From Streptomyces roseus (GTDB lineage Bacteria > Actinomycetota > Actinomycetes > Streptomycetales > Streptomycetaceae), in NCBI RefSeq assembly GCF_001044425.1, contig NZ_LFML01000033.1, positions 1 through 64,000 on the forward strand: a stretch of DNA of 64,000 nt, in the 5' to 3' direction. Each line of letters begins with the position of its first letter. Position 1 is the stretch's first letter. This document shows positions 13,884 to 22,064 of the stretch, piece after piece. The notes beneath the pieces are model-generated. The model saw only the letters and a program-made list of their open reading frames with translations. It was not told where the DNA came from and did no database searches. The translations under genes were made by a program, and so were the position numbers.

Positions 13884-14987
13884 GTGGACACGATTGCCAG
13901 TCTGTTCAGCTTTATCACCACGCCCGTCTCGTGGGTCATCGTCCAGTTCCACAGCCTGTACGGCGCGATCTTCGGGCCGGACAGCGGTTGGGCCTGGGGC
14001 CTGTCGATCGTGTCCCTGGTGGTCTTGATCCGCATCTGTCTGATCCCGCTCTTCGTGAAGCAGATCAAGGCGACGCGCGGTATGCAGGCGCTCCAGCCGA
14101 AGATGAAGGCGATCCAGGAGCGCTACAAGAACGACAAGCAGCGCCAGTCCGAAGAGATGATGAAGCTGTACAAGGAGACGGGTACCAACCCGCTCTCCTC
14201 GTGCCTTCCGATCCTGGCGCAGTCCCCGTTCTTCTTCGCGCTGTACCACGTGCTCGCGGCCATCGCCAACGGCAAGACCATCGGTGTCATCAACGAGTCG
14301 CTGCTGGCCAGCGCCCGTCAGGCGCACATCTTCGGTGCCCCGCTCGCGGCGAAGTTCACGGACAGCGAGGAGAAGGTCGCCGCACTCGGCGCCTCTCTGA
14401 CCGACGTCCGGATCGTGACCGCGATCATGATCATTCTGATGTCGCTGTCGCAGTTCTACACCCAGCGCCAGCTGATGCAGAAGAACGTCGACCTCTCGGT
14501 GAAGACGCCGTTCATGCAGCAGCAGAAGATGCTGATGTACATCTTCCCGCTGATCTTCGCCTTCATGGGCATCAACTTCCCCGTCGGTGTCCTCGTCTAC
14601 TGGCTGACCACCAACGTGTGGACCATGGGCCAGCAGATGTACGTGATCAACCAGAACCCGACCCCCGGCAGCAAGGCGCAGGACCAGTACCTGACCCGAC
14701 TGCTGAAGCACGTCTCCACGCACGGGGAGCTCAAGGGCCGGGGCAAGAAGAAGATCGTCGCGGCGATCGTGGCCAAGGGCCCGGACCGCAACGACAACGA
14801 GCGCAAGTTCATCGCGGCTCTCACGAAGCAGGGTCTGGCTGCGCAGGCGGACGGGTCTGTGATCAAGAGTGCCGAGGCCACGGCCGAATCGGATGCGGCG
14901 AGCGGCGGTGCCGCCAAGCGGCAGCAGCCGAAGCGGCAGTCGAAGTCGCAGCGCCAGACGCCCCCCAAGCCCTCTTCCAAGAAGTAA
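13884..14987 (+). CDS. yidC: Membrane protein insertase YidC
   Basis: 367 residues. YidC/Oxa1 core with the first membrane segment close to the N-terminus, the groove arginine in [11 protein letters not shown] (about residue 50), a coiled cytoplasmic hairpin (about 63-95), and further hydrophobic segments around 107-125, 170-187 and 205-245. It inserts membrane proteins alone or with SecYEG. As in other Gram-positive members there is no large extracytoplasmic domain. The C-terminal 60 residues are Lys/Arg/Gln-rich, a feature of YidC forms that bind ribosomes. The GTG start lies just after the yidD stop, with AAGGAGCC at 13870-13877. Confidence 0.96.
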   Translation: MDTIASLFSFITTPVSWVIVQFHSLYGAIFGPDSGWAWGLSIVSLVVLIRICLIPLFVKQIKATRGMQALQPKMKAIQERYKNDKQRQSEEMMKLYKETGTNPLSSCLPILAQSPFFFALYHVLAAIANGKTIGVINESLLASARQAHIFGAPLAAKFTDSEEKVAALGASLTDVRIVTAIMIILMSLSQFYTQRQLMQKNVDLSVKTPFMQQQKMLMYIFPLIFAFMGINFPVGVLVYWLTTNVWTMGQQMYVINQNPTPGSKAQDQYLTRLLKHVSTHGELKGRGKKKIVAAIVAKGPDRNDNERKFIAALTKQGLAAQADGSVIKSAEATAESDAASGGAAKRQQPKRQSKSQRQTPPKPSSKK

Positions 14988-15002
14988 GAAGGAGTCCCTC
15001 CC

Positions 15003-15515
15003 GTGACGGAAGGCACCACCACCGCCGCCGCTGAGAGTGGCGACACCCTGACCCGCCTCGAGCAGGAGGGTGAGATCGCGGCCGACTACCTGGAGGGTCT
15101 GCTGGACATCGCCGACCTGGACGGGGACATCGACATGGACGTCGAGGCCGACCGGGCCGCGGTGTCGATCGTCAGTGACTCGTCCGGCCGCGATCTCCAG
15201 AAGCTCGTGGGCCGCGACGGTGAGGTCCTGGAGGCTCTGCAGGAGCTCACCCGCCTCGCCGTGCACCGCGAGACCGGGGACCGCAGCCGGCTGATGCTGG
15301 ACATCGCGGGCTTCCGTGCGAAGAAGCGCGAGGAGCTGGCGGCGCTCGGTGCCCAGGCGGCGGCGGACGTGAAGGCGTCCGGTGAGCCGCTGAAGCTGGC
15401 GCCGATGACGCCCTTCGAGCGCAAGGTCGTCCACGACGCCGTGGCGGCCGCCGGTCTGAAGAGCGAGTCGGAGGGCGAGGAGCCGCAGCGCTTCGTCGTC
15501 GTGCTCCCCGCCTGA
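15003..15515 (+). CDS. jag: Jag/KhpB-type KH-R3H RNA-binding protein
   Basis: 170 residues. A KH-like domain (about 20-95, including GRDGEVLEALQELTRLAVHRETG) is followed by an R3H domain (about 100-168, with MTPFERKVVHDAVAAAGLKSESEGEEPQRFVVV). It lacks the Jag-N domain found in firmicutes. Such proteins bind RNA and, in firmicutes, influence cell division and envelope growth. The gene follows yidC by 15 bases with a good AAGGAG site, and a strong hairpin ends the operon after it. Confidence 0.93.
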   Translation: MTEGTTTAAAESGDTLTRLEQEGEIAADYLEGLLDIADLDGDIDMDVEADRAAVSIVSDSSGRDLQKLVGRDGEVLEALQELTRLAVHRETGDRSRLMLDIAGFRAKKREELAALGAQAAADVKASGEPLKLAPMTPFERKVVHDAVAAAGLKSESEGEEPQRFVVVLPA

Positions 15516-15531
15516 CCGCAAGACCGAGTGC

Positions 15532-15562
15532 TCGGCCCCGTCTGTGTCGCAGGCGGGGCCGA
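15532..15562 (+). terminator. Terminator after jag
   Basis: TCGGCCCCGTCTG (15532-15544) and CAGGCGGGGCCGA (15550-15562) form a 13-bp stem with one G-U pair and loop TGTCG. A T-containing run (GAAGTTTGT) follows. It separates rpmH-jag from rsmG. Confidence 0.8.
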
Positions 15563-15651
15563 AGTTTGTCAGCCTGGCAGTGCCGGCCTGGGCGGTGCCA
15601 GTTCGAGCAGTGCGTTTTCAACGATCCATGCGGTACGGAAGGACGGTCCCC

Positions 15652-16368
15652 GTGACGGAGGCAGCGGAGCTTCCCCCGGCGCCTGAAGAGGCGCGCGCGG
15701 TGTTCGGCGAGTTTTTCCCGGAAGCTGTGCGGTATGCGGAGCTGCTGGCGGACGCGGGGGTCAAGCGCGGCCTGATCGGCCCGCGTGAGGTGCCGCGGTT
15801 GTGGGAGCGGCACCTGCTGAACTGCGCGGTGCTCTCGGAGGTGGTGCCCGAGGGCGTCACCGTCTGCGATGTCGGCTCGGGCGCCGGCCTGCCCGGCATT
15901 CCGCTGGCTCTGGTGCGCCGCGATCTGAAGATCACGCTGTTGGAGCCGCTGCTGCGGCGGACGACCTTCCTCCAGGAGGCCGTGGAGCTGCTGGGCCTGG
16001 ATCACGTCACGGTGGTGCGGGGCAGGGCCGAGGAGATGCTCGGCAAGGTACAGCCGGTCCACGTGGTGACGGCGCGGGCCGTGGCTCCGCTGGACCGGCT
16101 GGCGGGCTGGGGCGTGCCCCTGCTGCGCCCGTACGGGGAGATGCTGGCGCTCAAGGGCGACACCGCCGAGGAGGAGCTGGTGGCGGCGAAGACCGCACTG
16201 GCGAAGCTGGGTGTGGTGAAGACCTCGGTGCTCCAGGTGGGTGAGGGCGTGGTGGATCCCCTGTCCACGGTCGTCCGGGTGGAGGTCGGAGAAAGCCCCG
16301 GCGGGGTGAGGTTCGCGGCCAAGCGGGCTAAGGCCGCTCGCACCAGCCGGACCCGTCGGCGTCGCTGA
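15652..16368 (+). CDS. rsmG: 16S rRNA m7G527 methyltransferase RsmG (GidB)
   Basis: 238 residues. It methylates N7 of 16S rRNA G527 using SAM. Loss causes low-level streptomycin resistance in Streptomyces. The SAM motif is VCDVGSGAGLPGIPLALVRRD. ERHLLNCAVL and the ARAVAPLDRLAGW loop are family hallmarks. The chosen GTG at 15652 has GGAAGGA eight bases upstream. The frame extends to 15544, but that part overlaps the preceding terminator. The C-terminus is basic. parA follows after a leader with its own promoter elements. Confidence 0.95.
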   Translation: MTEAAELPPAPEEARAVFGEFFPEAVRYAELLADAGVKRGLIGPREVPRLWERHLLNCAVLSEVVPEGVTVCDVGSGAGLPGIPLALVRRDLKITLLEPLLRRTTFLQEAVELLGLDHVTVVRGRAEEMLGKVQPVHVVTARAVAPLDRLAGWGVPLLRPYGEMLALKGDTAEEELVAAKTALAKLGVVKTSVLQVGEGVVDPLSTVVRVEVGESPGGVRFAAKRAKAARTSRTRRRR

Positions 16369-16454
16369 TTGACGGGGCGTTGAGCCCTATAGGTATGGAT
16401 TTCGGAGTGTCGTAGCGGCTCGAAGACCCTGTCCGGGCACTGTCCGGGCATCGT

Positions 16455-16468
16455 GTTTCACGTGAAAC
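16455..16468. other. parS: parS site 1 (parA leader)
   Basis: Perfect GTTTCACGTGAAAC, ParB-binding centromere. The palindrome extends to 16 bp (T...A). Confidence 0.97.
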
Positions 16469-16551
16469 ATCGCTCTCTGCTGCACGGAATCATCAGCCGC
16501 GGCCGTGCGGCCGCGTCCCCTCGTCACCGCAAGGGCGAAGGGGGGACGGAG

Positions 16552-16578
16552 TTGTCCACAACGGTGGATTCATCCACA
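16552..16578 (+). promoter_or_regulatory. DnaA boxes upstream of parA
   Basis: A perfect TTGTCCACA (16552-16560) and TCATCCACA (16570-16578) in the same orientation, 18 bp start to start, with TGGATT between them. They lie about 85-110 bases ahead of the chosen parA start. Confidence 0.7.
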
Positions 16579-16662
16579 GGAGTACGGGCCCCGCTGGTTC
16601 GCGACCCGGGTGTCATGGCAGGCTCTGTTCATCGCGAGCCTGATGCCGAGGAGAGTGACACC

Positions 16663-17700
16663 GTGCGGTCCGACGCCAACCTCGCGGGGCCGATGGCCGA
16701 CCCGGTCCCCGGTCCCCGCTCTGAACCAGCGGGGGACGATGTTTCACGTGAAACATCGTCGCCCCTTGTAGACAACGACACGCCCATCGGCCGTGCCGCG
16801 CAGATGGCGGTTGAGGCCCTGGGGCGGGCCGGTGAGGGGCTTCCCCGTCCGGCGCAGACCCGGGTCATCGTGGTCGCCAACCAGAAGGGCGGCGTGGGCA
16901 AGACCACGACGACCGTGAACCTGGCGGCTTCCCTGGCCCTGCATGGCGCGCGCGTCCTGGTGGTCGACCTCGACCCGCAGGGCAACGCGTCCACGGCTCT
17001 GGGTATCGACCACCACGCGGATGTGCCCTCGATCTACGACGTGCTCGTGGACAGCAGGCCGCTGCTTGAGGTCGTCCAGCCGGTGGTCGACGTGGAAGGG
17101 CTCTTCTGTGCCCCGGCCACGATCGACCTCGCGGGTGCGGAGATCGAGCTGGTGTCCCTGGTGGCGCGCGAGAGCCGGCTCCAGCGGGCCATCCAGGCCT
17201 ACGAGCAGCCGCTGGACTACATCCTGATCGACTGCCCGCCCTCGCTGGGGCTGCTGACGGTGAACGCCCTGGTGGCCGGCGCGGAGGTGCTGATCCCGAT
17301 CCAGTGCGAGTACTACGCCCTGGAGGGCCTCGGCCAGCTGCTGCGCAATGTCGACCTGGTGCGGGCCCACCTGAACCCGGCACTGCACGTGTCGACGATC
17401 CTGCTGACGATGTACGACGGCAGGACCCGGCTGGCCTCGCAGGTGGCGGAGGAGGTGCGCACCCACTTCGGCAAGGAGGTGCTGCGCACGAGCATCCCGC
17501 GTTCGGTGCGCATCTCCGAGGCGCCGAGTTACGGCCAGACGGTGCTCACCTACGATCCGGGTTCGAGTGGTTCTCTCTCCTATCTGGAAGCGGCGCGTGA
17601 GATCGCGCTGCGGGGGGCCGGAATTTCGTACGACGCCCGGCACGCCCATCTGGGCGCGGGCATGAACAGCACGCAGAGTGTGGCGGAGGGGATCCAGTGA
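16663..17700 (+). CDS. parA: Chromosome partitioning ATPase ParA (Soj)
   Basis: 345 residues from the chosen GTG, which has GAGGAG at good spacing. ATG at 16693 is an alternative, and the frame is open to 16453. It has the deviant Walker [10 protein letters not shown] (75-83), and the later motifs are [12 protein letters not shown] and [12 protein letters not shown]. ParA forms dynamic assemblies that, with ParB on parS, segregate chromosomes during Streptomyces sporulation. The first 65 residues are a disordered extension that contains a second parS in its DNA, read as DVSRETS. It overlaps parB by 4 bases. Confidence 0.95.
   Translation: MRSDANLAGPMADPVPGPRSEPAGDDVSRETSSPLVDNDTPIGRAAQMAVEALGRAGEGLPRPAQTRVIVVANQKGGVGKTTTTVNLAASLALHGARVLVVDLDPQGNASTALGIDHHADVPSIYDVLVDSRPLLEVVQPVVDVEGLFCAPATIDLAGAEIELVSLVARESRLQRAIQAYEQPLDYILIDCPPSLGLLTVNALVAGAEVLIPIQCEYYALEGLGQLLRNVDLVRAHLNPALHVSTILLTMYDGRTRLASQVAEEVRTHFGKEVLRTSIPRSVRISEAPSYGQTVLTYDPGSSGSLSYLEAAREIALRGAGISYDARHAHLGAGMNSTQSVAEGIQ
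16741..16754. other. parS: parS site 2 (inside parA)
   Basis: Perfect 14-mer in the parA 5' coding region. The frame reads it as Val-Ser-Arg-Glu-Thr. Confidence 0.97.
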
Positions 17701-18803
17701 GTGAGCGACGTAGGGGTCTGGGGCGGGGGCTGGGCGCGCTGATCCCCGCCGCTCCGCAGGAGAAGACACCGCCGGTGATCGGTGCAGGTTCGACGTCTCC
17801 GTCGGCGGTGCCGGTGTTGGCTTCGGAGCGCGGGGTCGCGGCGGCGAAGCTGGCTTCGCTGGCGCAGGCCGATGGCTCCCTGGGGGCACCCTCAGCGGCG
17901 TCGGCGACCGCGGTTGCGGTGGTGGATGAGCCGGAAGCGGTGGAGCCCGAGGCCAATGTGGTGGCCGGGGCGACGTTCGCCGAGCTTCCGATGGACTCGA
18001 TCACGCCGAACCCGCGGCAGCCCCGTGAGGTCTTCGACGAGGACGCGCTGGCGGAACTGGTCACCTCCATCCAGGAGGTGGGCCTGCTCCAGCCGGTGGT
18101 GGTGCGGCAGTCCGCCCCCGGCCGCTACGAGCTGATCATGGGTGAGCGTCGCTGGCGGGCCTGTCGGGAGGCCGGGCTGGAGCGCATTCCGGCGATCATC
18201 CGGGCCACGGACGACGAGAAGCTGCTGCTGGACGCGCTGCTGGAGAACCTGCACCGGGCCCAGCTGAATCCCCTGGAGGAGGCGGCCGCGTACGACCAGC
18301 TGCTCCAGGACTTCAACTGCACCCACGACCAGCTGGCCGACCGGATCGGACGTTCGCGTCCGCAGGTGTCCAACACGCTGCGCCTGCTGAAGCTGTCGCC
18401 GCCGGTCCAGCGCCGGGTGGCCGCGGGTGTGCTGTCGGCCGGTCACGCGAGGGCGCTGCTGCCCGTGGAGCACTTCGAGGCGCAGGACAAGCTGGCGCAG
18501 CGGATCGTGGCCGAGGGTCTCTCGGTGCGGACGGTCGAGGAGATCGTCTCGCTGATGGGATCGGAGCCCGAGGGACCCGTGAAGCCGAAGGGCCCGCGGG
18601 CCGGTGCCCGGGTGGCTCCGGCGCTCAGCGAACTGGCGACGCGGCTGTCCGACCGGTTCGAGACGCGTGTGAAGGTGGATCTGGGCCAGAAGAAGGGCAA
18701 GATCACCGTCGAGTTCGCCTCGATGGAGGATCTGGAGCGGATTCTGGGGACGCTGGCGCCGGGCGAGGGCCGGGTGCTGGAGCAGGGTCTGTCCGGGGAG
18801 TGA
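17697..18803 (+). CDS. parB: Chromosome partitioning protein ParB (CTPase clamp)
   Basis: 368 residues. The N-terminal ParA-contact motif is [10 protein letters not shown] (8-17), followed by an Ala-rich linker. The CTP-binding domain (about 93-185) has the catalytic GERR motif (149-152), and the helix-turn-helix domain includes [23 protein letters not shown]. The C-terminal dimer domain is about 300-368. ParB loads at parS and slides as a CTP-dependent clamp. The GTG start overlaps the parA stop, and a hairpin follows the gene. Confidence 0.97.
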   Translation: MSERRRGLGRGLGALIPAAPQEKTPPVIGAGSTSPSAVPVLASERGVAAAKLASLAQADGSLGAPSAASATAVAVVDEPEAVEPEANVVAGATFAELPMDSITPNPRQPREVFDEDALAELVTSIQEVGLLQPVVVRQSAPGRYELIMGERRWRACREAGLERIPAIIRATDDEKLLLDALLENLHRAQLNPLEEAAAYDQLLQDFNCTHDQLADRIGRSRPQVSNTLRLLKLSPPVQRRVAAGVLSAGHARALLPVEHFEAQDKLAQRIVAEGLSVRTVEEIVSLMGSEPEGPVKPKGPRAGARVAPALSELATRLSDRFETRVKVDLGQKKGKITVEFASMEDLERILGTLAPGEGRVLEQGLSGE

Positions 18804-18817
18804 GTCCCCGGCCGCCG

Positions 18818-18857
18818 AGGGGCGGATCGTGCCGGTGTACCGGCGCGGTCCGCCCCT
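18818..18857 (+). terminator. Terminator of parAB
   Basis: AGGGGCGGATCGTGCCGG (18818-18835), loop TGTA, CCGGCGCGGTCCGCCCCT (18840-18857): 18-bp stem with two G-U pairs, then TTTG, starting 14 bases after the parB stop. Confidence 0.85.
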
Positions 18858-18906
18858 TTGCCTTGTCGCGGTTTCGCCTGATTCGGGCTGTGGATACGAT
18901 GCGCTC

Positions 18907-19524
18907 ATGGGGCGTCGGTTGGTACCACTCACGCTGGACAACCTCCAGGACCTGCCTCGGCGTTGCCGGTCCTGCGTGTTCTGGGAGCTGGATCCCGTCA
19001 GTGGTGAGGCCGCCGTGAAGGCGGGCACGCCGGCGCTGGAAAAGGAGGCGTGGATCTCCGCCGTCCTGCTGGAGTGGGGCTCCTGCGGCCGCGTGGTCTA
19101 CGTGGACGAGGTCCCGGTGGGGTTCGTGCTGTACGCGCCGCCGGCGTACGTACCTCGGGCCGCTTCTTTTCCGACGAGTCCGGTGTCCCCGGACGCCGTA
19201 CAGCTGATCACTGCGTGGATCATGCCCGGCTATCAGGGGCAGGGCCTGGGACGGGTGATGGTGCAGACGGTGGCAAAGGACCTGCTGCGGCGCGGGTTCC
19301 GGGCGATCGAGGCGTTCGGAGACGCGCGCTGGGAGGGCCCCGCCTGTCTGTTGCCGGCTGACCACCTGCTGGCCGTGGGCTTCAAGACGGTGCGGCCGCA
19401 CCCTCTGCACCCGCGCCTGCGGCTGGAGATGCGCTCGACGCTCTCCTGGAAGGAAGACGTGGAGCTCGCGCTGGACCGGCTGCTCGGAGCCGCGCGCAAG
19501 GAGCCCGCGCTGCGGCCGCTGTGA
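18907..19524 (+). CDS. GNAT-family N-acetyltransferase
   Basis: 205 residues from ATG 18907. A GNAT core with the acetyl-CoA signature VSPDAVQLITAWIMPGYQGQGLGRVMVQTVAKDLLRRG (Q/RxxGxG/A as QGQGLG) and a preceding strand ending VPVGFVLYAPP. The Cys-containing N-terminus (CRSCVFWELDP) recurs in this oriC-linked actinobacterial family. Substrate unknown. The frame opens 26 residues earlier, but that part overlaps the parB terminator. No clear Shine-Dalgarno is visible. It is convergent with trxA, with a parS/terminator between them. Confidence 0.85.
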   Translation: MGRRLVPLTLDNLQDLPRRCRSCVFWELDPVSGEAAVKAGTPALEKEAWISAVLLEWGSCGRVVYVDEVPVGFVLYAPPAYVPRAASFPTSPVSPDAVQLITAWIMPGYQGQGLGRVMVQTVAKDLLRRGFRAIEAFGDARWEGPACLLPADHLLAVGFKTVRPHPLHPRLRLEMRSTLSWKEDVELALDRLLGAARKEPALRPL

Positions 19525-19577
19525 TGTCTGGCGCTGTGTTTGCTGCGCTGTGCTTACTCGTGCTTGCTGTGATGTGC

Positions 19578-19614
19578 GAAACGGGGCCGCCCCTGTGAGG
19601 GGCGGCCCCGTTTC
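19578..19614. terminator. Convergent terminator fused to a parS half-site
   Basis: GAAACGGGGCCGCCCC (19578-19593), loop TGTGA, GGGGCGGCCCCGTTTC (19599-19614) is a perfect 16-bp stem. Its last five bases are the first five of parS site 3. Confidence 0.9.
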
Positions 19615-19623
19615 ACGTGAAAC
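19610..19623. other. parS: parS site 3 (acetyltransferase/trxA junction)
   Basis: Perfect 14-mer. The flanking T-A pair is missing on the left. It overlaps the terminator stem. Confidence 0.97.
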
Positions 19624-19656
19624 ATCCCCGGCGCTGGCCGGGCGCAGTTCCGGCTG

Positions 19657-19995
19657 TCAGGCCTTGGGCGTGATGAACCCATCGAGGTCGCGGAGGATGG
19701 CGGCCTTCGGCTTGGCACCGACGATGGTCTTGGCGACCTCGCCACCCTGGTAGACGTTCAGGGTCGGGATGGACATGACCCCGTACCTGGCGGCCGTGTC
19801 CGGGTTCTGGTCGATGTTCAGCTTGACGATCTCGATCTGGTCGCCGTACTCGGCCGCGATGGCCTCCAGCGAGGGGGCGATCTGGCGGCACGGTCCGCAC
19901 CACTCGGCCCAGAAGTCCACCAGGACGGGCTTGTCGCTGTTGAGGACCTCGGCGTCGAAGTCGGCGTCGGTCACGTTCTTGAGGGTGCCGGCCAC
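19657..19995 (-). CDS. trxA: Thioredoxin
   Basis: 112 residues. Classic thioredoxin with active site WCGPC (C33, C36), the cis-proline loop SIPTL, and the usual length. It reduces protein disulfides and is recharged by TrxB. It starts with GTG and lies 53 bases downstream of trxB, consistent with a trxBA operon driven by the sigma-R promoter ahead of trxB. Confidence 0.98.
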   Translation of the reverse strand: MAGTLKNVTDADFDAEVLNSDKPVLVDFWAEWCGPCRQIAPSLEAIAAEYGDQIEIVKLNIDQNPDTAARYGVMSIPTLNVYQGGEVAKTIVGAKPKAAILRDLDGFITPKA

Positions 19996-20048
19996 TGCGG
20001 CCTCCTAATTCTTTCCTGCGGGGTGTGGAGTGGGGGGTAGTTGAGGGG

Positions 20049-21008
20049 TCAGACCGTAGCGTGCGCCTTCTCGGCGTCGGCCAGGGCGGAGAGGAAGCGC
20101 TCGGCGTCCAGGGCGGCGGAGCAGCCGGTGCCTGCGGCGGTGATGGCCTGACGGTACGTGTGGTCCACGACGTCGCCGGCGCCGAACACACCGGTCAGGT
20201 TGGTGCGCGTCGAGGGCGCCTCCACCTTGAGGTAGCCCTCCTCGTCGAGCTCCAGCTGGTCCTTGAACAGCTCGGTGCGCGGGTCGTGGCCGACGGCGAT
20301 GAAGAGGCCGGTCACGGGCAGCTCGGAGGTCTCACCGGTCTTGGTGTTGCGCAGGGTGAGGCCGGAAAGCTTCTGCTCGCCGTGGATCACGGCGACCTCG
20401 CTGTCCCAGGCGAACTTGATCTTCGGGTCGGCGAAGGCGCGGTCCTGCATGGCCTTGGAGGCGCGCAGCGAGTCGCGGCGGTGAACGATGGTGACGGACT
20501 TGGCGAAGCGCGAGAGGAAGGTGGCCTCCTCGATCGCGGTGTCGCCGCCGCCGACGACGGCGATGTCCTGGTCCTTGAAGAAGAACCCGTCACAGGTCGC
20601 ACACCACGACACACCGCGGCCGGAGAGGGCGTCCTCGTTGGGCAGGCCCAGCTTGCGGTGCTGGGAGCCGGTCGTCACGATCACGGCCTTCGCGCGGTGC
20701 ACGGTGCCGGCGGTGTCGGTGACGGTCTTGATGTCACCCGTCAGGTCCACGGACACGACATCGTCGGGGACGAGCTCGGCGCCGAAACGCTCGGCCTGAC
20801 CGCGCATGTTGTCCATGAGGTCCGGACCCATGATGCCGTCCTGGAAGCCGGGGAAGTTCTCGACCTCGGTGGTGTTCATGAGTGCGCCACCGGCCGTGAC
20901 CGCGCCCTCAAAGACCAGCGGCTTGAGCGAAGCGCGTGCGGTGTACAGGGCGGCGGTGTAGCCGGCCGGCCCGGAACCGATGATGATCACGTTTCGTACG
21001 TCGCTCAC
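20049..21008 (-). CDS. trxB: Thioredoxin reductase
   Basis: 319 residues. FAD motif GSGPAG (11-16), redox-active CATC (C136, C139) and NADPH motif [10 protein letters not shown]. It transfers electrons from NADPH to TrxA. The frame extends 10 residues upstream, but GTG at 21008 has GAGGAAG upstream and gives the normal [16 protein letters not shown] start. With the trxA gene downstream it forms the disulfide-stress operon. Confidence 0.97.
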   Translation of the reverse strand: MSDVRNVIIIGSGPAGYTAALYTARASLKPLVFEGAVTAGGALMNTTEVENFPGFQDGIMGPDLMDNMRGQAERFGAELVPDDVVSVDLTGDIKTVTDTAGTVHRAKAVIVTTGSQHRKLGLPNEDALSGRGVSWCATCDGFFFKDQDIAVVGGGDTAIEEATFLSRFAKSVTIVHRRDSLRASKAMQDRAFADPKIKFAWDSEVAVIHGEQKLSGLTLRNTKTGETSELPVTGLFIAVGHDPRTELFKDQLELDEEGYLKVEAPSTRTNLTGVFGAGDVVDHTYRQAITAAGTGCSAALDAERFLSALADAEKAHATV

Positions 21009-21079
21009 GGGTTTCTTCCTCGTCTCTGTGGACTGCACGCTGCTTGCCGAAGGGGCCGGTGTGTTGTCTCACCCCACCC

Positions 21080-21105
21080 AACGGATCCTACGGCGCATGC
21101 ATTCC
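21080..21105 (-). promoter_or_regulatory. Sigma-R type promoter of trxBA
   Basis: On the minus strand GGAAT (21101-21105), exactly 18 bp, then GTT (21080-21082), matching the sigma-R consensus GGAAT-N18-GTT. It lies about 70 bases ahead of the trxB start. In S. coelicolor trxBA is a known SigR target under thiol stress. Confidence 0.85.
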
Positions 21106-21134
21106 CCGCCCGCTCCCTCGCGGACGCGAAGGTG

Positions 21135-22064
21135 TCAGCTCCGAGGATATGTCCTGGTCAGCAATGGTTTGTCAGGGGTGGTCGATGGGTTGCTCGCGCA
21201 CTCGGCGCCCACGAGGTAGGCATCCACCCGGGCGGGGTCGCCGGGGTGCGGCAGGACGAGGAGGTAGACCTCGGTGCCCTGGTAGCTGCCACGTTCGACA
21301 GCGAGCGGGCTCTCGGGACGACCAGTGGCGTTCTGGACACAGGCCGGCACCGAGGAGGCGTCCGTGCGGTTGCCGTCACCGGGGGCCAGCTTCGGGGACG
21401 GAGTGGTGTTCTCCAATCCGTACGTGTTGTTCCGCTGTTCCTCCTGCGGGGCGGTCTTGGCACCCGGTCCGGCGGCCATGAGCCGGCGCACGTTGTCTTG
21501 GAGGCCCTGCGCGGTGTACGTGCCGTCGGCGGGCGCCTCGGCTGTGGCGCTCGTCGCGGACCTGCGGGCGGCGGTGTCCGGGGAGCCGCTCCCGATCAGG
21601 TTGCCCGTGAGGAAGACGCCCAGCGCGCAGGCGGCCGCTCCGGCCAGGCCGGCGATGACGGCGATGCGGCGGCGAGCGCGTCGGCGTCCGGGACCGGTCG
21701 CTCCGGCCGGGTGACCGGCGGGCCGCCGGCTCTCGGGACCCGAGGGAGTGGCCGGCGATGTTTCACGTGAAACATCGGAGGGCGGGACGGTCTCCGCGCG
21801 GGGCGCGGTGGAGTCGAGAAGGGCCTCGGCGGCGAGGGCCGCGTCGATGCGCCCGGCGATATCGGACGGCATCCGGGGCGGCCCGGGCAGGGTGCCCAGG
21901 AGCCCCCGGATCTCCTCCAGGGAGGCGAGGACGTCGGCGCACAGGGGGCAGCCGTCCAGGTGGCGGCGCACCTCGGAGCTTCGGACCGGGGAGAGGAGCC
22001 CTTCGGCCAGGTCGGAGATCTCCGAAACGTCAGGGTGCCGGATCGTGCCGGTTGCGGGAGTCAC
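21135..22064 (-). CDS. Membrane-anchored zinc-finger anti-sigma factor
   Basis: 309 residues. The N-terminal anti-sigma domain has the ZAS motif HLDGCPLC (H35, C39, C42). A disordered linker (about 75-130) contains a parS read as DVSRETS. One membrane segment lies at about 133-155 in front of an extracytoplasmic domain with a conserved-looking Cys. The gene overlaps the preceding sigma gene by 4 bases, so it most likely restrains that sigma. The same order (sigma, anti-sigma, trxB, trx) is found in the mycobacterial sigM locus. No 2Fe-2S claim is made. Confidence 0.88.
   Translation of the reverse strand: MTPATGTIRHPDVSEISDLAEGLLSPVRSSEVRRHLDGCPLCADVLASLEEIRGLLGTLPGPPRMPSDIAGRIDAALAAEALLDSTAPRAETVPPSDVSRETSPATPSGPESRRPAGHPAGATGPGRRRARRRIAVIAGLAGAAACALGVFLTGNLIGSGSPDTAARRSATSATAEAPADGTYTAQGLQDNVRRLMAAGPGAKTAPQEEQRNNTYGLENTTPSPKLAPGDGNRTDASSVPACVQNATGRPESPLAVERGSYQGTEVYLLVLPHPGDPARVDAYLVGAECASNPSTTPDKPLLTRTYPRS
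21760..21773. other. parS: parS site 4 (inside the anti-sigma gene)
   Basis: Perfect 14-mer, 16 bp with flanks, in the linker-coding part. The frame reads it as Val-Ser-Arg-Glu-Thr. Confidence 0.97.

Larger units (their letters stand above)
16369..16662 (+). promoter_or_regulatory. parAB leader with parS and DnaA boxes
   Basis: A roughly 290-bp leader. TTGACG at 16369-16374 with TAGGTAT at 16390-16396 (spacing about 15-16) may be a promoter. It is followed by parS at 16455 and by DnaA boxes TTGTCCACA (16552-16560, perfect) and TCATCCACA (16570-16578, one mismatch from TTATCCACA). S. coelicolor parAB has two promoters, one developmentally induced. I cannot assign them here. The reading frame of parA is open through this stretch, so part could be coding if parA starts upstream. 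Confidence 0.5.

Noticed and set aside
16453..16662. Upstream in-frame extension of parA starting inside parS
   Set aside because: No Shine-Dalgarno, non-conserved composition, and the segment carries parS and DnaA boxes. The GAGGAG-preceded GTG is preferred, though the start remains unproven.
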